Shown here one piece after another: positions 9,809 to 17,962 of a stretch of 64,000 nt of DNA. Location of the stretch: contig NZ_ATUP01000001.1 of NCBI RefSeq assembly GCF_000420265.1, positions 1,612,001 through 1,676,000 on the forward strand, given 5' to 3'. The notes under the pieces are model-generated. The model did no database searches. It was given only the letters and a program-made list of their open reading frames with translations, and was not told the DNA's origin. This DNA is from Oceanicaulis alexandrii DSM 11625. Its GTDB lineage: Bacteria; Pseudomonadota; Alphaproteobacteria; Caulobacterales; Maricaulaceae. Each line of letters begins with the position of its first letter. Within the stretch, counting starts at the first letter, position 1. Position numbers and translations under genes: made by a program.

Positions 9809-10261
9809 GTGGCGAAAGCTGAACTTGGCACCAAGCGCGTTTGTCCGGAAACCGGAAAAAAATTCTACGACCTGAACAAAGACCCGATTGTGTCGCCGTT
9901 CACGGGCATGGAATATCCGCTTTCCTACTACGAGGAAGTCTCCGCAACCCTGACGAAGAAGGCTCCCAAGCCCGAACCGGAAGAAGAGAAAGAGGCTGAG
10001 GCGGAAACGGATGATTCCTCTGATGAAGAGGAAGATGACGACGCGCCTGAGCTCGATGAAGAGCCCATTGATCTGGGTGGCGATGAGGATGAGGACGAAG
10101 CGCCGGTCGCCAAGCGAGCCGCGCCCGCCGATGATGATCTGGACGGCTTCTCCGATGACGAAGCTGACCTGGATGATGATGACGACGACAGCGTTCTCCT
10201 CGGCGATGACGACGATGATCTGGATGACGACATCGCACTCAAGGATGACGACGACGTCTGA
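9809..10261 (+). CDS. FYDLN-acid family protein (TIGR02300)
   Basis: This 150-residue protein begins VAKAELGTKRVCPETGKKFYDLNKDP and ends in a long Asp/Glu-rich low-complexity tail with several runs of five or more acidic residues; this is exactly the TIGR02300 pattern. Function is unknown. In many members the FYDLN motif is flanked by two CxxC pairs; here these read CPETG and SPFTG, so the zinc ribbon is not intact. I chose the GTG at 9809, with AAAGGA nine bases upstream; an in-frame ATG at 9791 is possible. It is divergent from aroA, a common alphaproteobacterial arrangement. Confidence 0.88.
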   Translation: MAKAELGTKRVCPETGKKFYDLNKDPIVSPFTGMEYPLSYYEEVSATLTKKAPKPEPEEEKEAEAETDDSSDEEEDDDAPELDEEPIDLGGDEDEDEAPVAKRAAPADDDLDGFSDDEADLDDDDDDSVLLGDDDDDLDDDIALKDDDDV

Positions 10262-10386
10262 TCCGGGTCACTGCCATTGACTGCGACAAGTGCTGAAAAC
10301 AGGCTTGATTGCAGTGAAAGGCGCGGATAACGTCCGCGCTCTCGAAACGGCGGGGCCCCAATCCCGCCCGCTTCGCAAAGCGTTTC

Positions 10387-10462
<76 letters not shown>

Positions 10463-10468
10463 AAAAAG

Positions 10469-10500
10469 AACCCCTGCGCTCTGCGCGGGGGTTTTTCTTT
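10469..10500 (+). terminator. Rho-independent terminator after tRNA-Ala
   Basis: An 11-pair stem (10469-10479 with 10483-10493, one G-U) with loop TCT, then TTTTTCTTT. Confidence 0.93.
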
Positions 10501-10588
10501 GTCGCGATTGCAGCGCAGACGCACGCCTTGAACGTTTTGACAAGAAAACCCATGTCATTGTCCAAGATAACAATGCATGAGGCGTTGG

Positions 10589-10822
10589 ATGGACATGGAA
10601 ACAGATCTGACACTGGATACGACGCCGACGGTGTATGTACGCACGATCGACGCGTCTGAAGTCATGGAGCAAGCGGCGAACGCCGGGGTCAAACTGGACT
10701 CTGACGCCACGCTGTACGCCATTCACGATGAGAACGGCCAGCGCATGGCGGTGTTCTCTGACCGCGAGGCGGCCTTTGCGGCGGCCCGTGATCATGGCGC
10801 GGAACCGGTCAGCGTTCACTAA
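10589..10822 (+). CDS. DUF1150 family protein
   Basis: A small protein of about 77 residues matching the alphaproteobacterial DUF1150 family: a YVRTIDASEV segment, then LYAIHDENGQRMAVFSDREAAFAAARDHGAEPVSVH at the C-terminus. Function is unknown; in other alphaproteobacteria I recall it next to small heat-shock genes, but none is seen here. Start chosen at 10589 because TGAGG lies six bases upstream; 10577 and 10595 are alternatives. It has its own terminator, so it seems monocistronic. Confidence 0.83.
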   Translation: MDMETDLTLDTTPTVYVRTIDASEVMEQAANAGVKLDSDATLYAIHDENGQRMAVFSDREAAFAAARDHGAEPVSVH

Positions 10823-10845
10823 GGCTCGGTCTATCTTTTGAACAG

Positions 10846-10876
10846 AACGCCCTCTGCTCGTGCAGGGGGCGTTTTT
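10846..10876 (+). terminator. Rho-independent terminator after the DUF1150 gene
   Basis: A 12-pair stem (10846-10857 with 10862-10873, one G-U) with loop TCGT, followed by TTTTTGTGT. Confidence 0.93.
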
Positions 10877-10928
10877 GTGTGTAAAGAGCGGTTTGCCTCC
10901 GCAAGAGGTCGCGGCTAAACCCTTTTTC

Positions 10929-11450
10929 ATGAGAGGCTATTTCGCAGTCGGCGTTGAGGGAATCTCCAAGGCGCGCAATCTGGGCGCAGTCATGCGCACC
11001 GCACACGCCTTTGGCGGCAGCTTCGTGTTCACCGTGGGCGCGGCCAACCGCGCGCGCGAGATGTTTCAGACCGACACCGCCAAGACCACCCAGAACCTGC
11101 CCTATTACGACTGGGAGAGCGTGGATGACATGGCGCTGCCGCGCGGTTGCCAGATCGTTGGTGTGGAGCTGACTGATGACGCGGTGGAGCTGCCAAGCTT
11201 CCGCCATCCGCGCATGGCCGCCTATGTCCTGGGCAAGGAACGTGGCGATCTCAGCCCCGCCATGCTCGAGCGATGCTCGCATGTGGTGAAAATCCCCACC
11301 AAATTCTGCGTGAATCTGTCCGTGGCCGCGGCCATTGCGCTGTATGATCGCACGCTATGCCTGGGCGGTTACCCGGAGCGCCCGGTCATGCCGGGCGGCC
11401 CGATGGAAGACAAGCAGCACATCTGGGGCGCGCCGAAGAAACGCACCTGA
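10929..11450 (+). CDS. SpoU/TrmH-family RNA 2'-O-methyltransferase
   Basis: This 173-residue protein is a SPOUT-fold methyltransferase. Visible motifs are ISKARNLGAVMRTAHAFG (motif 1 with the catalytic Asn/Arg), YVLGKERGDLS (motif 2) and IPTKFCVNLSVAAAIALYD (motif 3, the SAM-binding knot). It lacks the N-terminal substrate-binding domain of RlmB-type enzymes and so is a short TrmH-like form; whether the target is tRNA or rRNA cannot be read from the sequence. The start at 10929 (MRGYFAVGVEG) is chosen by homology; the upstream in-frame ATG at 10860 lies inside the terminator of the DUF1150 gene. It converges with the UbiH-type gene. Confidence 0.87.
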   Translation: MRGYFAVGVEGISKARNLGAVMRTAHAFGGSFVFTVGAANRAREMFQTDTAKTTQNLPYYDWESVDDMALPRGCQIVGVELTDDAVELPSFRHPRMAAYVLGKERGDLSPAMLERCSHVVKIPTKFCVNLSVAAAIALYDRTLCLGGYPERPVMPGGPMEDKQHIWGAPKKRT

Positions 11451-11471
11451 CCGCTCAGGGTTTGATGGCGT

Positions 11472-12743
11472 CTAGAGGTGCAGGCTGTCGCCGCGCAGCA
11501 GCGCCGGCAGATCGCCCACTTCGCCACCTGCCGTACGCATGAAAAAGCGTCGGGCGACGGGGATCTGATCCACGATGGACAGACCCAGCCCTCGGGCAGC
11601 CCTTATCGTGCTGTGATCATTGGAGAACAGCCAGGTGAACAGGTGCGCGCCCAGCCCGACCGCGACAGAATCCGTTCGCCGCCAGCGCTCATAGCGCTGC
11701 AAGGTCGCAGGGGCGCCCAGATCAAGCCCGGCGCGCTTGGCGTCCACCAGCACATCGGCCAGAACCGCCGCATCGCGGATGCCCAGATTAAAGCCTTGTC
11801 CGGCGATGGGGTGAATGCCGCGGGCGGCGTCGCCCACCAGCGCCAGCCGGTCATCGGTGAAGCGTTCCGCGAATTTCAGCGTCAGCGGATAGGTCCAGCG
11901 CGGGCTGGCGGGTTTCACCCAGCCGAGGAAATCGCCAAAGCGCGCCTCCAGCGCTTCCTGGAAGCCCGCGTCATCCATGTCTTTCAGGGCGTCCGCCGCC
12001 TTTGGCTTTTCACACCAGACCAGGCTCGAGCGATTGCCCGGCAGCGGCAGGATGGCGAACGGGCCTGTGGGCATGAAGCATTCATACGCCACACCCTCAT
12101 GGCTGTGTTCGTGCTCGACGGTCAGCACCACAGCCTTTTGATTGTAGGCGTAATCTGTGGTTCGCACGCCCGCCTGAGCGCGCAGACCGGAAAACTTGCC
12201 GTCACAGCCGACAATGAGGGGCGCTTCGAGCACCTCGCCGCTTTCCAACACCAGGCGATTGCGTCCCGGAGTGACGTCCGGCTCCATATGACTGGCGCGG
12301 GCGGGCGCAAACACGGTGAGACCAGCCTCTTCGGCGGCTTTGGCGAGCGCCACGCGCGTCCAGCGGTTCTCGGCCATATAGCCCAGAGCTTCGCCGTCAT
12401 CCTCGGGTGAGATTTCGCGACGGTCAAAATGCAGCTGGTCAGGGCCGGGGCCGCCGCGCTTGAGCCCGTCATAGGGACGGCCATCCACGACCAAGATGTC
12501 TTCAATAGGCTGGACATGGTCTTTCAGATGCTGGCCGGCGCCGACCGCGTTCAGCATGCGATAGGAGGTGTAAGCCAGCGCCGAGGCGCGCCCGTCATGC
12601 TCCGGCGTTACGTGCTCAGACAGCGCCATCGCATCAATGACCGCCACTGCCAGCCCGGCTTTATGCAGGGCCAGCGCCAGGGTCAGACCGGCGAGCCCGC
12701 CGCCGGAAATCACCACATCGCCAGAAAAGATCGGTTTGCTCAT
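11472..12743 (-). CDS. UbiH/UbiF/Coq6-family FAD-dependent hydroxylase
   Basis: A 423-residue flavoprotein monooxygenase of the ubiquinone-ring hydroxylase group. It has the N-terminal GGGLAGLTLALAL FAD site, DGRASAL (the family's substrate/FAD loop), and the second FAD motif GDAARGIHPIAGQGFNLGIRD about residues 290-310. It most likely hydroxylates a polyprenyl-phenol intermediate of ubiquinone. UbiH, UbiF, UbiI and UbiL cannot be told apart safely by eye. It lies 57 bases downstream of the ChrR-like gene on the same strand and could be read through from it. Confidence 0.9.
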   Translation of the reverse strand: MSKPIFSGDVVISGGGLAGLTLALALHKAGLAVAVIDAMALSEHVTPEHDGRASALAYTSYRMLNAVGAGQHLKDHVQPIEDILVVDGRPYDGLKRGGPGPDQLHFDRREISPEDDGEALGYMAENRWTRVALAKAAEEAGLTVFAPARASHMEPDVTPGRNRLVLESGEVLEAPLIVGCDGKFSGLRAQAGVRTTDYAYNQKAVVLTVEHEHSHEGVAYECFMPTGPFAILPLPGNRSSLVWCEKPKAADALKDMDDAGFQEALEARFGDFLGWVKPASPRWTYPLTLKFAERFTDDRLALVGDAARGIHPIAGQGFNLGIRDAAVLADVLVDAKRAGLDLGAPATLQRYERWRRTDSVAVGLGAHLFTWLFSNDHSTIRAARGLGLSIVDQIPVARRFFMRTAGGEVGDLPALLRGDSLHL

Positions 12744-12800
12744 GGACGTTAAGATAACAACGCCCCCGCCGAAAGAAAGCGGCGCGGCGCCGCAGGGCGC

Positions 12801-13499
12801 TTAGCGGCTCAGTGCGCGCTGAATCCAGCCCAGGGCGCCGGTAAAGGCGAGCGGGCCGTCGGTGACAGCGAGCACGATACAGACCTCGCCTTCGTCGGCG
12901 ATCGGTTTGTGGATCGTGTCGGGATTGGCCATACACACATCGCCGGGGGCATAGCTGCCGCGCCCGTCCGAGAAACCGCCGGACAGAACGAGCGTGAATT
13001 CCGTGCCGTCATGGCCGTGATGGGGGACGCCGCGACCCGGTTCGATGCGGATCAGCTCGGCTTTCGCGCCGTCTTCGGTCATCAGCGGCATGGTGCGGAC
13101 GCCGGGGCCGGCGAAAGACCAGCCGCCAGCTTCCAGCGCCAGATCGCGGACGGAGCCCGGCAGATCCAGCAGTTCATCAATCGCCTGGCCGGCCTTCTGG
13201 GCGGCGTTGCGTGAGGTTTCAGACCCGGTGCGGGCGTTGAAACGCGCCGGACCGGCTTCGCCCAGACCCGCTTCTTCGGTGTCGATGATGTCAAACAGGG
13301 TCGCCAGAGCATTCGGCGCCATTTCGGCGGGCGCTTCGCTTTCCAGCAGGACGCCGGCGGCGGCCTCGACCGTTTGACGGGCGCGTGCGACCTCGGCGTT
13401 CACAGCCGATTGCGCGTCCAGCAGCAAGCGCATCGGACCCGAAAGGGCGCCCGAAGCGTAAGCGGCGTAAATCTCGTCACCCAGCGGATGGTTGGTCAT
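12801..13499 (-). CDS. ChrR-like cupin anti-sigma factor with degenerate zinc site
   Basis: This 232-residue protein has the two-domain ChrR layout: an N-terminal anti-sigma domain (about 1-100) and a C-terminal cupin (about 130-230). In Rhodobacter ChrR the first domain binds zinc through His6, His31, Cys35 and Cys38; at the same spacing here are Gln30, Asn34 and Val37, and only His4 remains. The cupin metal site is intact with the exact ChrR spacing (His161, His163, Glu167, His197). It follows its sigma-factor gene by 105 bases, longer than usual for such pairs. By family knowledge it would hold the sigma factor inactive until singlet oxygen or peroxide is sensed. Confidence 0.85.
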   Translation of the reverse strand: MTNHPLGDEIYAAYASGALSGPMRLLLDAQSAVNAEVARARQTVEAAAGVLLESEAPAEMAPNALATLFDIIDTEEAGLGEAGPARFNARTGSETSRNAAQKAGQAIDELLDLPGSVRDLALEAGGWSFAGPGVRTMPLMTEDGAKAELIRIEPGRGVPHHGHDGTEFTLVLSGGFSDGRGSYAPGDVCMANPDTIHKPIADEGEVCIVLAVTDGPLAFTGALGWIQRALSR

Positions 13500-13604
13500 G
13501 GTCTTCTTCTAAGTCGGCGTCTGGTACAGCGTGGCGGATATTGATCAGTTCAGTCTGACGTCAAGTGACAGGGCGTTTTTTAGTACGGATGCGTGCATTA
13601 TTTC

Positions 13605-14186
13605 TTACAAGGTTTCAGAATCAAGCACCCGCCTGAGCTTGTCGAAAGCCAGCCTGAGCCTTGATTTAACAGTGCCTAGCGGCATGCCGAGCTGATCGGC
13701 GATGTCGCGGTGAGACAAGCCGTCAAAAAACGCCAGACGCAGCAGCGCCACCTGTTCGTCGGGCAAGTCTAGCATGGCTTCACGCACCCGGTCATCGCGA
13801 TCATTTTCATGAACGGCGTCGTCGGGGGGCTGGATGTCCGGCGGGCGAAGGCTGGGATCCTCACCGTCAAGCGCGGGCTTGTTGGCCTGGCGCGCCGCGT
13901 CGATGCGCCGATTGCGCGCGATGCGGAAAATCCAGGTGGAGGCGGAGGCCTGATCGGGATCGAACTGTTCGGCCTTGCGCCAGACCGTCAGCATGATCTC
14001 TTGCGCCAGCTCTTCAGCCAGGCTGTCATGGGCGTTCAGGCGCAGCAGATAGGCTTTGACCCGCGGCGCATAGAAATTGAACAGCGCCGCGAACGCCTGC
14101 CGATCACGTTGTGCGGTGGCCAGCACAAGCGAGTTCAGGGTCGCACGATCCGGCTTTGCGCCAGTGGAAAAAGGGGCGTCAGGCAA
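13605..14186 (-). CDS. ECF sigma factor, RpoE/ECF11-like, partner of the ChrR-like gene
   Basis: A 193-residue group IV sigma factor. Region 2 is seen at about 30-100 (AFAALFNFYAPRVKAYLLRL, then AEELAQEIMLTVWRKAEQFDP, then TWIFRIARNRRID) and region 4 at about 135-190 (LPDEQVALLRLAFFDGLSHRDIADQLGMPLGTVKSRLRLAFDKLR). Resemblance and the ChrR neighbour point to the ECF11 group that controls photooxidative stress genes. No clear ECF11 promoter was found upstream. It is divergent from the IalB-family gene. Confidence 0.92.
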   Translation of the reverse strand: MPDAPFSTGAKPDRATLNSLVLATAQRDRQAFAALFNFYAPRVKAYLLRLNAHDSLAEELAQEIMLTVWRKAEQFDPDQASASTWIFRIARNRRIDAARQANKPALDGEDPSLRPPDIQPPDDAVHENDRDDRVREAMLDLPDEQVALLRLAFFDGLSHRDIADQLGMPLGTVKSRLRLAFDKLRRVLDSETL

Positions 14187-14353
14187 GTTTCACCCTTGAA
14201 GCTCGTTGCAGATCACTCTCACATCCGCACACATGACGATCAAGCCAGATCATGCCTTGAAACCGCCGTCTCAGACCGCTTTAAACGGGAATACAGACCG
14301 GCGCCAGCCGATCTTGCTTGCGTCAAACCGCTCATATCTGAATGGAAATCCCC

Positions 14354-14863
14354 ATGCGCGTTCTATTTGCCAGCCTGTGTCTGACCATCGCCGCACTGTC
14401 GCCTGTGCAAGCGCAGGAGGCGTCAGAACCTGAGTTTCAGGGCGCGCATCGCGACTGGCGCGTGTTCACGCGCGGTTCGGCCGAGGGTCAGGTCTGTTAT
14501 GCGCTCAGCCGCCCGCAAGAGGCTTTGCCCGCCAATGTGGACCATGGCGAGGTGTTCTTCCTGGTGGCGAGCTGGCGCAGCGGCGCCGCGGAGAACCAGC
14601 CCAGCTTCCTGGCCGGGTACGCCCTGCGTCCTGACAGCCCGCCGCGCGTGCGAGTGGGTTCGGACCGGTTTGAGATGTTCGTTTCCGAGCAGGAAGGGTT
14701 TCTGGAAGAGCCGGGCGAGGAGAGCCAGCTTGTGCGCGCGATGCGACGGGGCTCTGATATGCGGGTCGAGGCCACCAGCGCTCGCGGCACCGCCACCGCC
14801 TATACGTTTTCACTTTTGGGGGTGACTGCGGCGCTGGAGCAAGTGGACGATCTGTGCGGCTAG
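14354..14863 (+). CDS. IalB-family secreted protein
   Basis: A 169-residue protein with an N-terminal signal peptide (MRVLFASLCLTIAALSPVQAQ, cleavage likely after AQA) and the invasion-associated locus B (IalB) domain: DWRVFTRG, CYALSRP, FLVASWRSG, then GSDRFEMFV and MRRGSDMRVEATSARGTATAYTFSL, closing with a C-terminal cysteine that may bond to the first. It is probably periplasmic; role unknown in free-living bacteria. The start at 14354 has GGAAA upstream; 14342 is an in-frame alternative. Confidence 0.8.
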   Translation: MRVLFASLCLTIAALSPVQAQEASEPEFQGAHRDWRVFTRGSAEGQVCYALSRPQEALPANVDHGEVFFLVASWRSGAAENQPSFLAGYALRPDSPPRVRVGSDRFEMFVSEQEGFLEEPGEESQLVRAMRRGSDMRVEATSARGTATAYTFSLLGVTAALEQVDDLCG

Positions 14864-15729
14864 GCCTGTCGCGCGACGGCTTCGAAACACTCAAACAGAA
14901 GCTGGCGGGCGGCGCTGTGCGGCGCGTTGGCGCGATAAATCAGAGCGGGCCGCACCACCAGATCCGGTGATGAGGCTGTCAGCTGGACCAGGCCGTGTTC
15001 GGCCGTCAGCCGGTCCACAACCGAGCGCGGCGCAGCGAGGATATGGTCTGACGCTGAACACGCCAGCGCCAGAACGGTGTAATCATCACACACGAGACCC
15101 GGACGCGGCCGCCCCCAGGGCAGAGGCTGGCGGCTGAGGCGTTCGGGCGGCGTGGCCGTGGCCAGCGGAAACCGGTCATACGCCTCACCCTTGAGGGCCG
15201 GGTGGTCGGGGCGCACCAGCGCCGTCACGCTCTCCTCTGGCAAGGGATGCACCACCAGGTCCGGATCCAGGACGGCGTCGCCCATATCCGCGGCGACCAG
15301 GTCCAGCGCGCCGCGGCGCACCTGATCGACCAGCATCCCCGCCGCGCCCGCGCGGACGGTCAGCTGAACCGTACGCCCGGCGCGATAAAAACGGGCCACC
15401 GCCTCGGGCAGCAGGCGGTAGGTGACGCTCGGCCCAGCCCCCAAGCTCAGCACGCCGTCTTCTCCAGCGCGCCAGCGTTCGGCCTCAGCCTTCAGGTCTG
15501 CAGCCTGCTGGATCAGCGATCGCGCACGGGGCAAAAGCGCCTCGCCCAGCGCGGTCAGGATCAGCTTGCGCCCGGCGCGGTCAAACAAGGCGCCGCCCAG
15601 ATCGGTCTCCAGCTGGGCCAGCGCCTTGCTGGCGGCAGGTTGGCTCACATGCAGGCGCTCCGCGGCTGCGGTCAGCGTGCCGGCGTCGGCGGCGACGAGA
15701 AACAGGCGGGCGGTGCGCAGGCTGAGCAT
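14860..15729 (-). CDS. LysR-family transcriptional regulator
   Basis: At 289 residues it has standard LysR form: an N-terminal winged helix (SLRTARLFLVAADAGTLTAAAERLHVSQPAASKALAQLE) and a periplasmic-binding-like sensor domain. I start it at MLSLRTARLF (15729); an earlier ATG at 15765 would run into the divergent gene. It is divergent from the sterol-desaturase-family gene and overlaps the IalB gene end by four bases. An inverted repeat with T-N11-A form lies just upstream, so it probably controls itself and the neighbour. Effector unknown. Confidence 0.92.
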   Translation of the reverse strand: MLSLRTARLFLVAADAGTLTAAAERLHVSQPAASKALAQLETDLGGALFDRAGRKLILTALGEALLPRARSLIQQAADLKAEAERWRAGEDGVLSLGAGPSVTYRLLPEAVARFYRAGRTVQLTVRAGAAGMLVDQVRRGALDLVAADMGDAVLDPDLVVHPLPEESVTALVRPDHPALKGEAYDRFPLATATPPERLSRQPLPWGRPRPGLVCDDYTVLALACSASDHILAAPRSVVDRLTAEHGLVQLTASSPDLVVRPALIYRANAPHSAARQLLFECFEAVARQA

Positions 15730-15737
15730 GCTACAAG

Positions 15738-15754
15738 CATAAGCATTAGTTATG
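15738..15754. promoter_or_regulatory. Candidate LysR operator
   Basis: CATAA-N7-TTATG is a perfect five-base inverted repeat containing the LysR signature T-N11-A (T at 15740, A at 15752). It lies between the divergent LysR and sterol-desaturase genes. Proposed from form and position only. Confidence 0.5.
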
Positions 15755-15823
15755 GAAGAATGCAAAATTTGTATTGGAAGTTATGATTCGAACCGGCGAG
15801 GGTCTGTCCGGGAGGCGTTCGCC

Positions 15824-16618
15824 ATGATCAATGAAAAAATCCTCGTACCCGCAATTTTCGCCGGCTTCATTGTGCTGGAAGCGGTGACAGGACGATTCCT
15901 GCAGAAAGAACGCGGCTCCCGCCGGGATGTGATCATCGAGGTTTTGTCCTCGCTCACCATCGTGTTGGTCACCGTGCCGCTGATCTTCGCTGTGGCGCCC
16001 ATGCTGGTGGAAGCGATCCGGCCCGGCTCGAAAGACGCGCTGGCGTTCCTGCCCTGGTATCTGATGGTGGCGATCTTGCTCGTCGGCGATGACATGACCC
16101 AATACTGGTGGCATCGCGCCAGCCACACCTTCCCCGTGCTCTACAATCTGCATCGGGCGCATCATTCAGGCGCTTATCTGTCGATCCGCACCGCCTATCG
16201 CAACAATCTCTTCTATTACCTGTTCATGCCGGGGCTGTGGATCGCCGCCGTGCTGGTGCATCTGGGGTTCTACCCGGTCTATGCGGTGTATCTGGTGGTC
16301 AAGATGACGGTGATCTTCGGCGCGCATTCATCCTGGCGCTGGGATGCGGCGCTCTACCGGATCCCGCTGCTGGCGCCGGTCATGTGGGTTCTGGAACGGA
16401 CCATCTCGACGCCCGCCACCCACAGCGCTCATCATGGCCTGCACAAAGAGGACGGCGTCACCCATTACAAAGGCAATTACGGCAATCTGCTGTTTTTCTG
16501 GGACGTTCTGTTCGGCACCGCGAAGATCACCCGCCGCTATCCGGAGACCTACGGCATAGAGGGGATGGAGCCGGTCAGCGCCGGGCGAGAGCTGCTCTGG
16601 CCGCTGGTGCGCAAATAG
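15824..16618 (+). CDS. Sterol desaturase / fatty acid hydroxylase superfamily protein
   Basis: A 264-residue integral membrane di-iron enzyme. It has about four hydrophobic segments and the three histidine clusters of the superfamily: WWHRASH (HxxxH), HRAHHS (HxxHH) and THSAHHGLH. These bind the diiron centre that hydroxylates or desaturates a lipid C-H bond; the substrate (sterol, fatty acid, carotenoid or alkylglycerol) cannot be read. The start at 15824 has GGGAGG eight bases upstream. It is divergent from a LysR gene that likely controls it. Confidence 0.9.
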   Translation: MINEKILVPAIFAGFIVLEAVTGRFLQKERGSRRDVIIEVLSSLTIVLVTVPLIFAVAPMLVEAIRPGSKDALAFLPWYLMVAILLVGDDMTQYWWHRASHTFPVLYNLHRAHHSGAYLSIRTAYRNNLFYYLFMPGLWIAAVLVHLGFYPVYAVYLVVKMTVIFGAHSSWRWDAALYRIPLLAPVMWVLERTISTPATHSAHHGLHKEDGVTHYKGNYGNLLFFWDVLFGTAKITRRYPETYGIEGMEPVSAGRELLWPLVRK

Positions 16619-16762
16619 CCGCGAGACGGCGGCTGACGCTGACAATCGGTCCGGATGAGCCTGGCTCGGGACAGCGAACAAACAAGCGTGTCTGCAGGCG
16701 CAAGCCCGCCATGCGTTCTCGCCTCTCGAAGTTTGTTCAGTTTTCCAGTATACGACGGCGCT

Positions 16763-17962
16763 ATGAACGCACCTTTGAAAACTCTCGACCTGTCTTTTTC
16801 CAACCGGCCAGAGATGTCCGGCCCGGTTCCGCTCGCCGGTCTGACCCGCGCGCAATTGCGCGACGTGCTGATCGCGCATGATCTGGTGGATGAGAAAAAG
16901 GCCAAGATGCGCGCCGAGCAGCTCTGGCGCTGGATCTATCATTACGGCGTCACCGATTTCGATGAGATGACCAATGTGTCCAAGGCCTTGCGCGAGGCGC
17001 TCAAGGCGAAGTTCACGCTGGCCCGTCCCGAAATCACCGAACGCCAGGTCAGCGTGGACGGCACGCGCAAATACCTCATCAAGCTGGAAAGCGGGATCGA
17101 GGTGGAGACCGTCTTCATCCCCGGTGTTGGCCGTTCGGGCGCGTTGTGCGTGTCCTCTCAGGTGGGCTGCACGCTCAATTGCACCTTCTGTCATACCGGC
17201 ACCCAGCCGCTGGTGCGCAATCTGACCGCTGCTGAAATTGTCACTCAGGTGATGATCGCGCGCGATGATCTGGGCGAATGGCCGACGTCGAACGAAGACC
17301 GCCAGATCACCAATATCGTCTTCATGGGCATGGGCGAGCCGCTTTACACCCTGGATACGGTGTCGGACGCCATCGACGTGATCTCCGACCATGAAGGCAT
17401 CGCCATCGGCCGTCGCCGCATCACGGTGTCCACCTCCGGCGTGGTGCCGAAAATCCCGGAACTCGGCGAGCGCACCCGCGCCATGCTGGCCATCAGCCTG
17501 CACGCGACCAATGACGAGTTGCGTAACGAGCTGGTGCCGCTGAACAAGAAATACCCCATCGCGGAGCTGATGGACGCCATTCGCGCCTATCCCGACCTGT
17601 CCAACGCCAAGCGCGTCACATTCGAGTATGTGATGCTGAAAGGCGTGAACGACTCCCTCGCCGAGGCGCGGGCGCTGGTCAAACTGCTGCGCGGCATCCC
17701 GTCCAAGATCAATCTCATCCCGTTCAATCCCTGGCCAGGCAGCCCGTATGAGTGCTCGGACTGGGATCAGATCGAAGCCTTCGCCGATGTGGTGAACAAG
17801 GCCGGCTACGCCAGCCCGATCCGCACGCCGCGGGGCCGCGATATCTTCGCCGCCTGCGGGCAGCTGAAAAGTGAAAGCCAGAAAATCCGCGCCAGCGAGC
17901 GCCGGCGTCTGGAACGTGAAGCCGAAGCCAGCCAGGAAGCCGCTCAAGAGGATCAGGCGTGA
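16763..17962 (+). CDS. rlmN: Dual-specificity 23S rRNA/tRNA adenine-C2 methyltransferase
   Basis: RlmN is a radical-SAM enzyme that makes m2A in 23S rRNA (A2503) and tRNA. The cluster motif CTLNCTFC gives Cys136, Cys140 and Cys143; the two methyl-carrier cysteines are Cys129 (ALCVSSQVG) and Cys365 (FAACGQL). MGMGEPL and the SINLHATND-like SLHATND motif are also present. I start it at MNAPLKTL (16763, 399 residues); an in-frame ATG at 16655 would add 36 residues with no family match. It overlaps the next gene by four bases (GTGA), so the two are translationally coupled. Confidence 0.96.
   Translation: MNAPLKTLDLSFSNRPEMSGPVPLAGLTRAQLRDVLIAHDLVDEKKAKMRAEQLWRWIYHYGVTDFDEMTNVSKALREALKAKFTLARPEITERQVSVDGTRKYLIKLESGIEVETVFIPGVGRSGALCVSSQVGCTLNCTFCHTGTQPLVRNLTAAEIVTQVMIARDDLGEWPTSNEDRQITNIVFMGMGEPLYTLDTVSDAIDVISDHEGIAIGRRRITVSTSGVVPKIPELGERTRAMLAISLHATNDELRNELVPLNKKYPIAELMDAIRAYPDLSNAKRVTFEYVMLKGVNDSLAEARALVKLLRGIPSKINLIPFNPWPGSPYECSDWDQIEAFADVVNKAGYASPIRTPRGRDIFAACGQLKSESQKIRASERRRLEREAEASQEAAQEDQA

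Noticed and set aside
9962-10261. The Asp/Glu-rich tail of the FYDLN protein as a frameshift artefact
   Set aside because: Acidic low-complexity tails are the defining mark of this family.
16328-17947. A 539-codon minus-strand open frame opposite rlmN
   Set aside because: The plus-strand rlmN has every radical-SAM motif; the opposite frame has none and is a codon-bias shadow.
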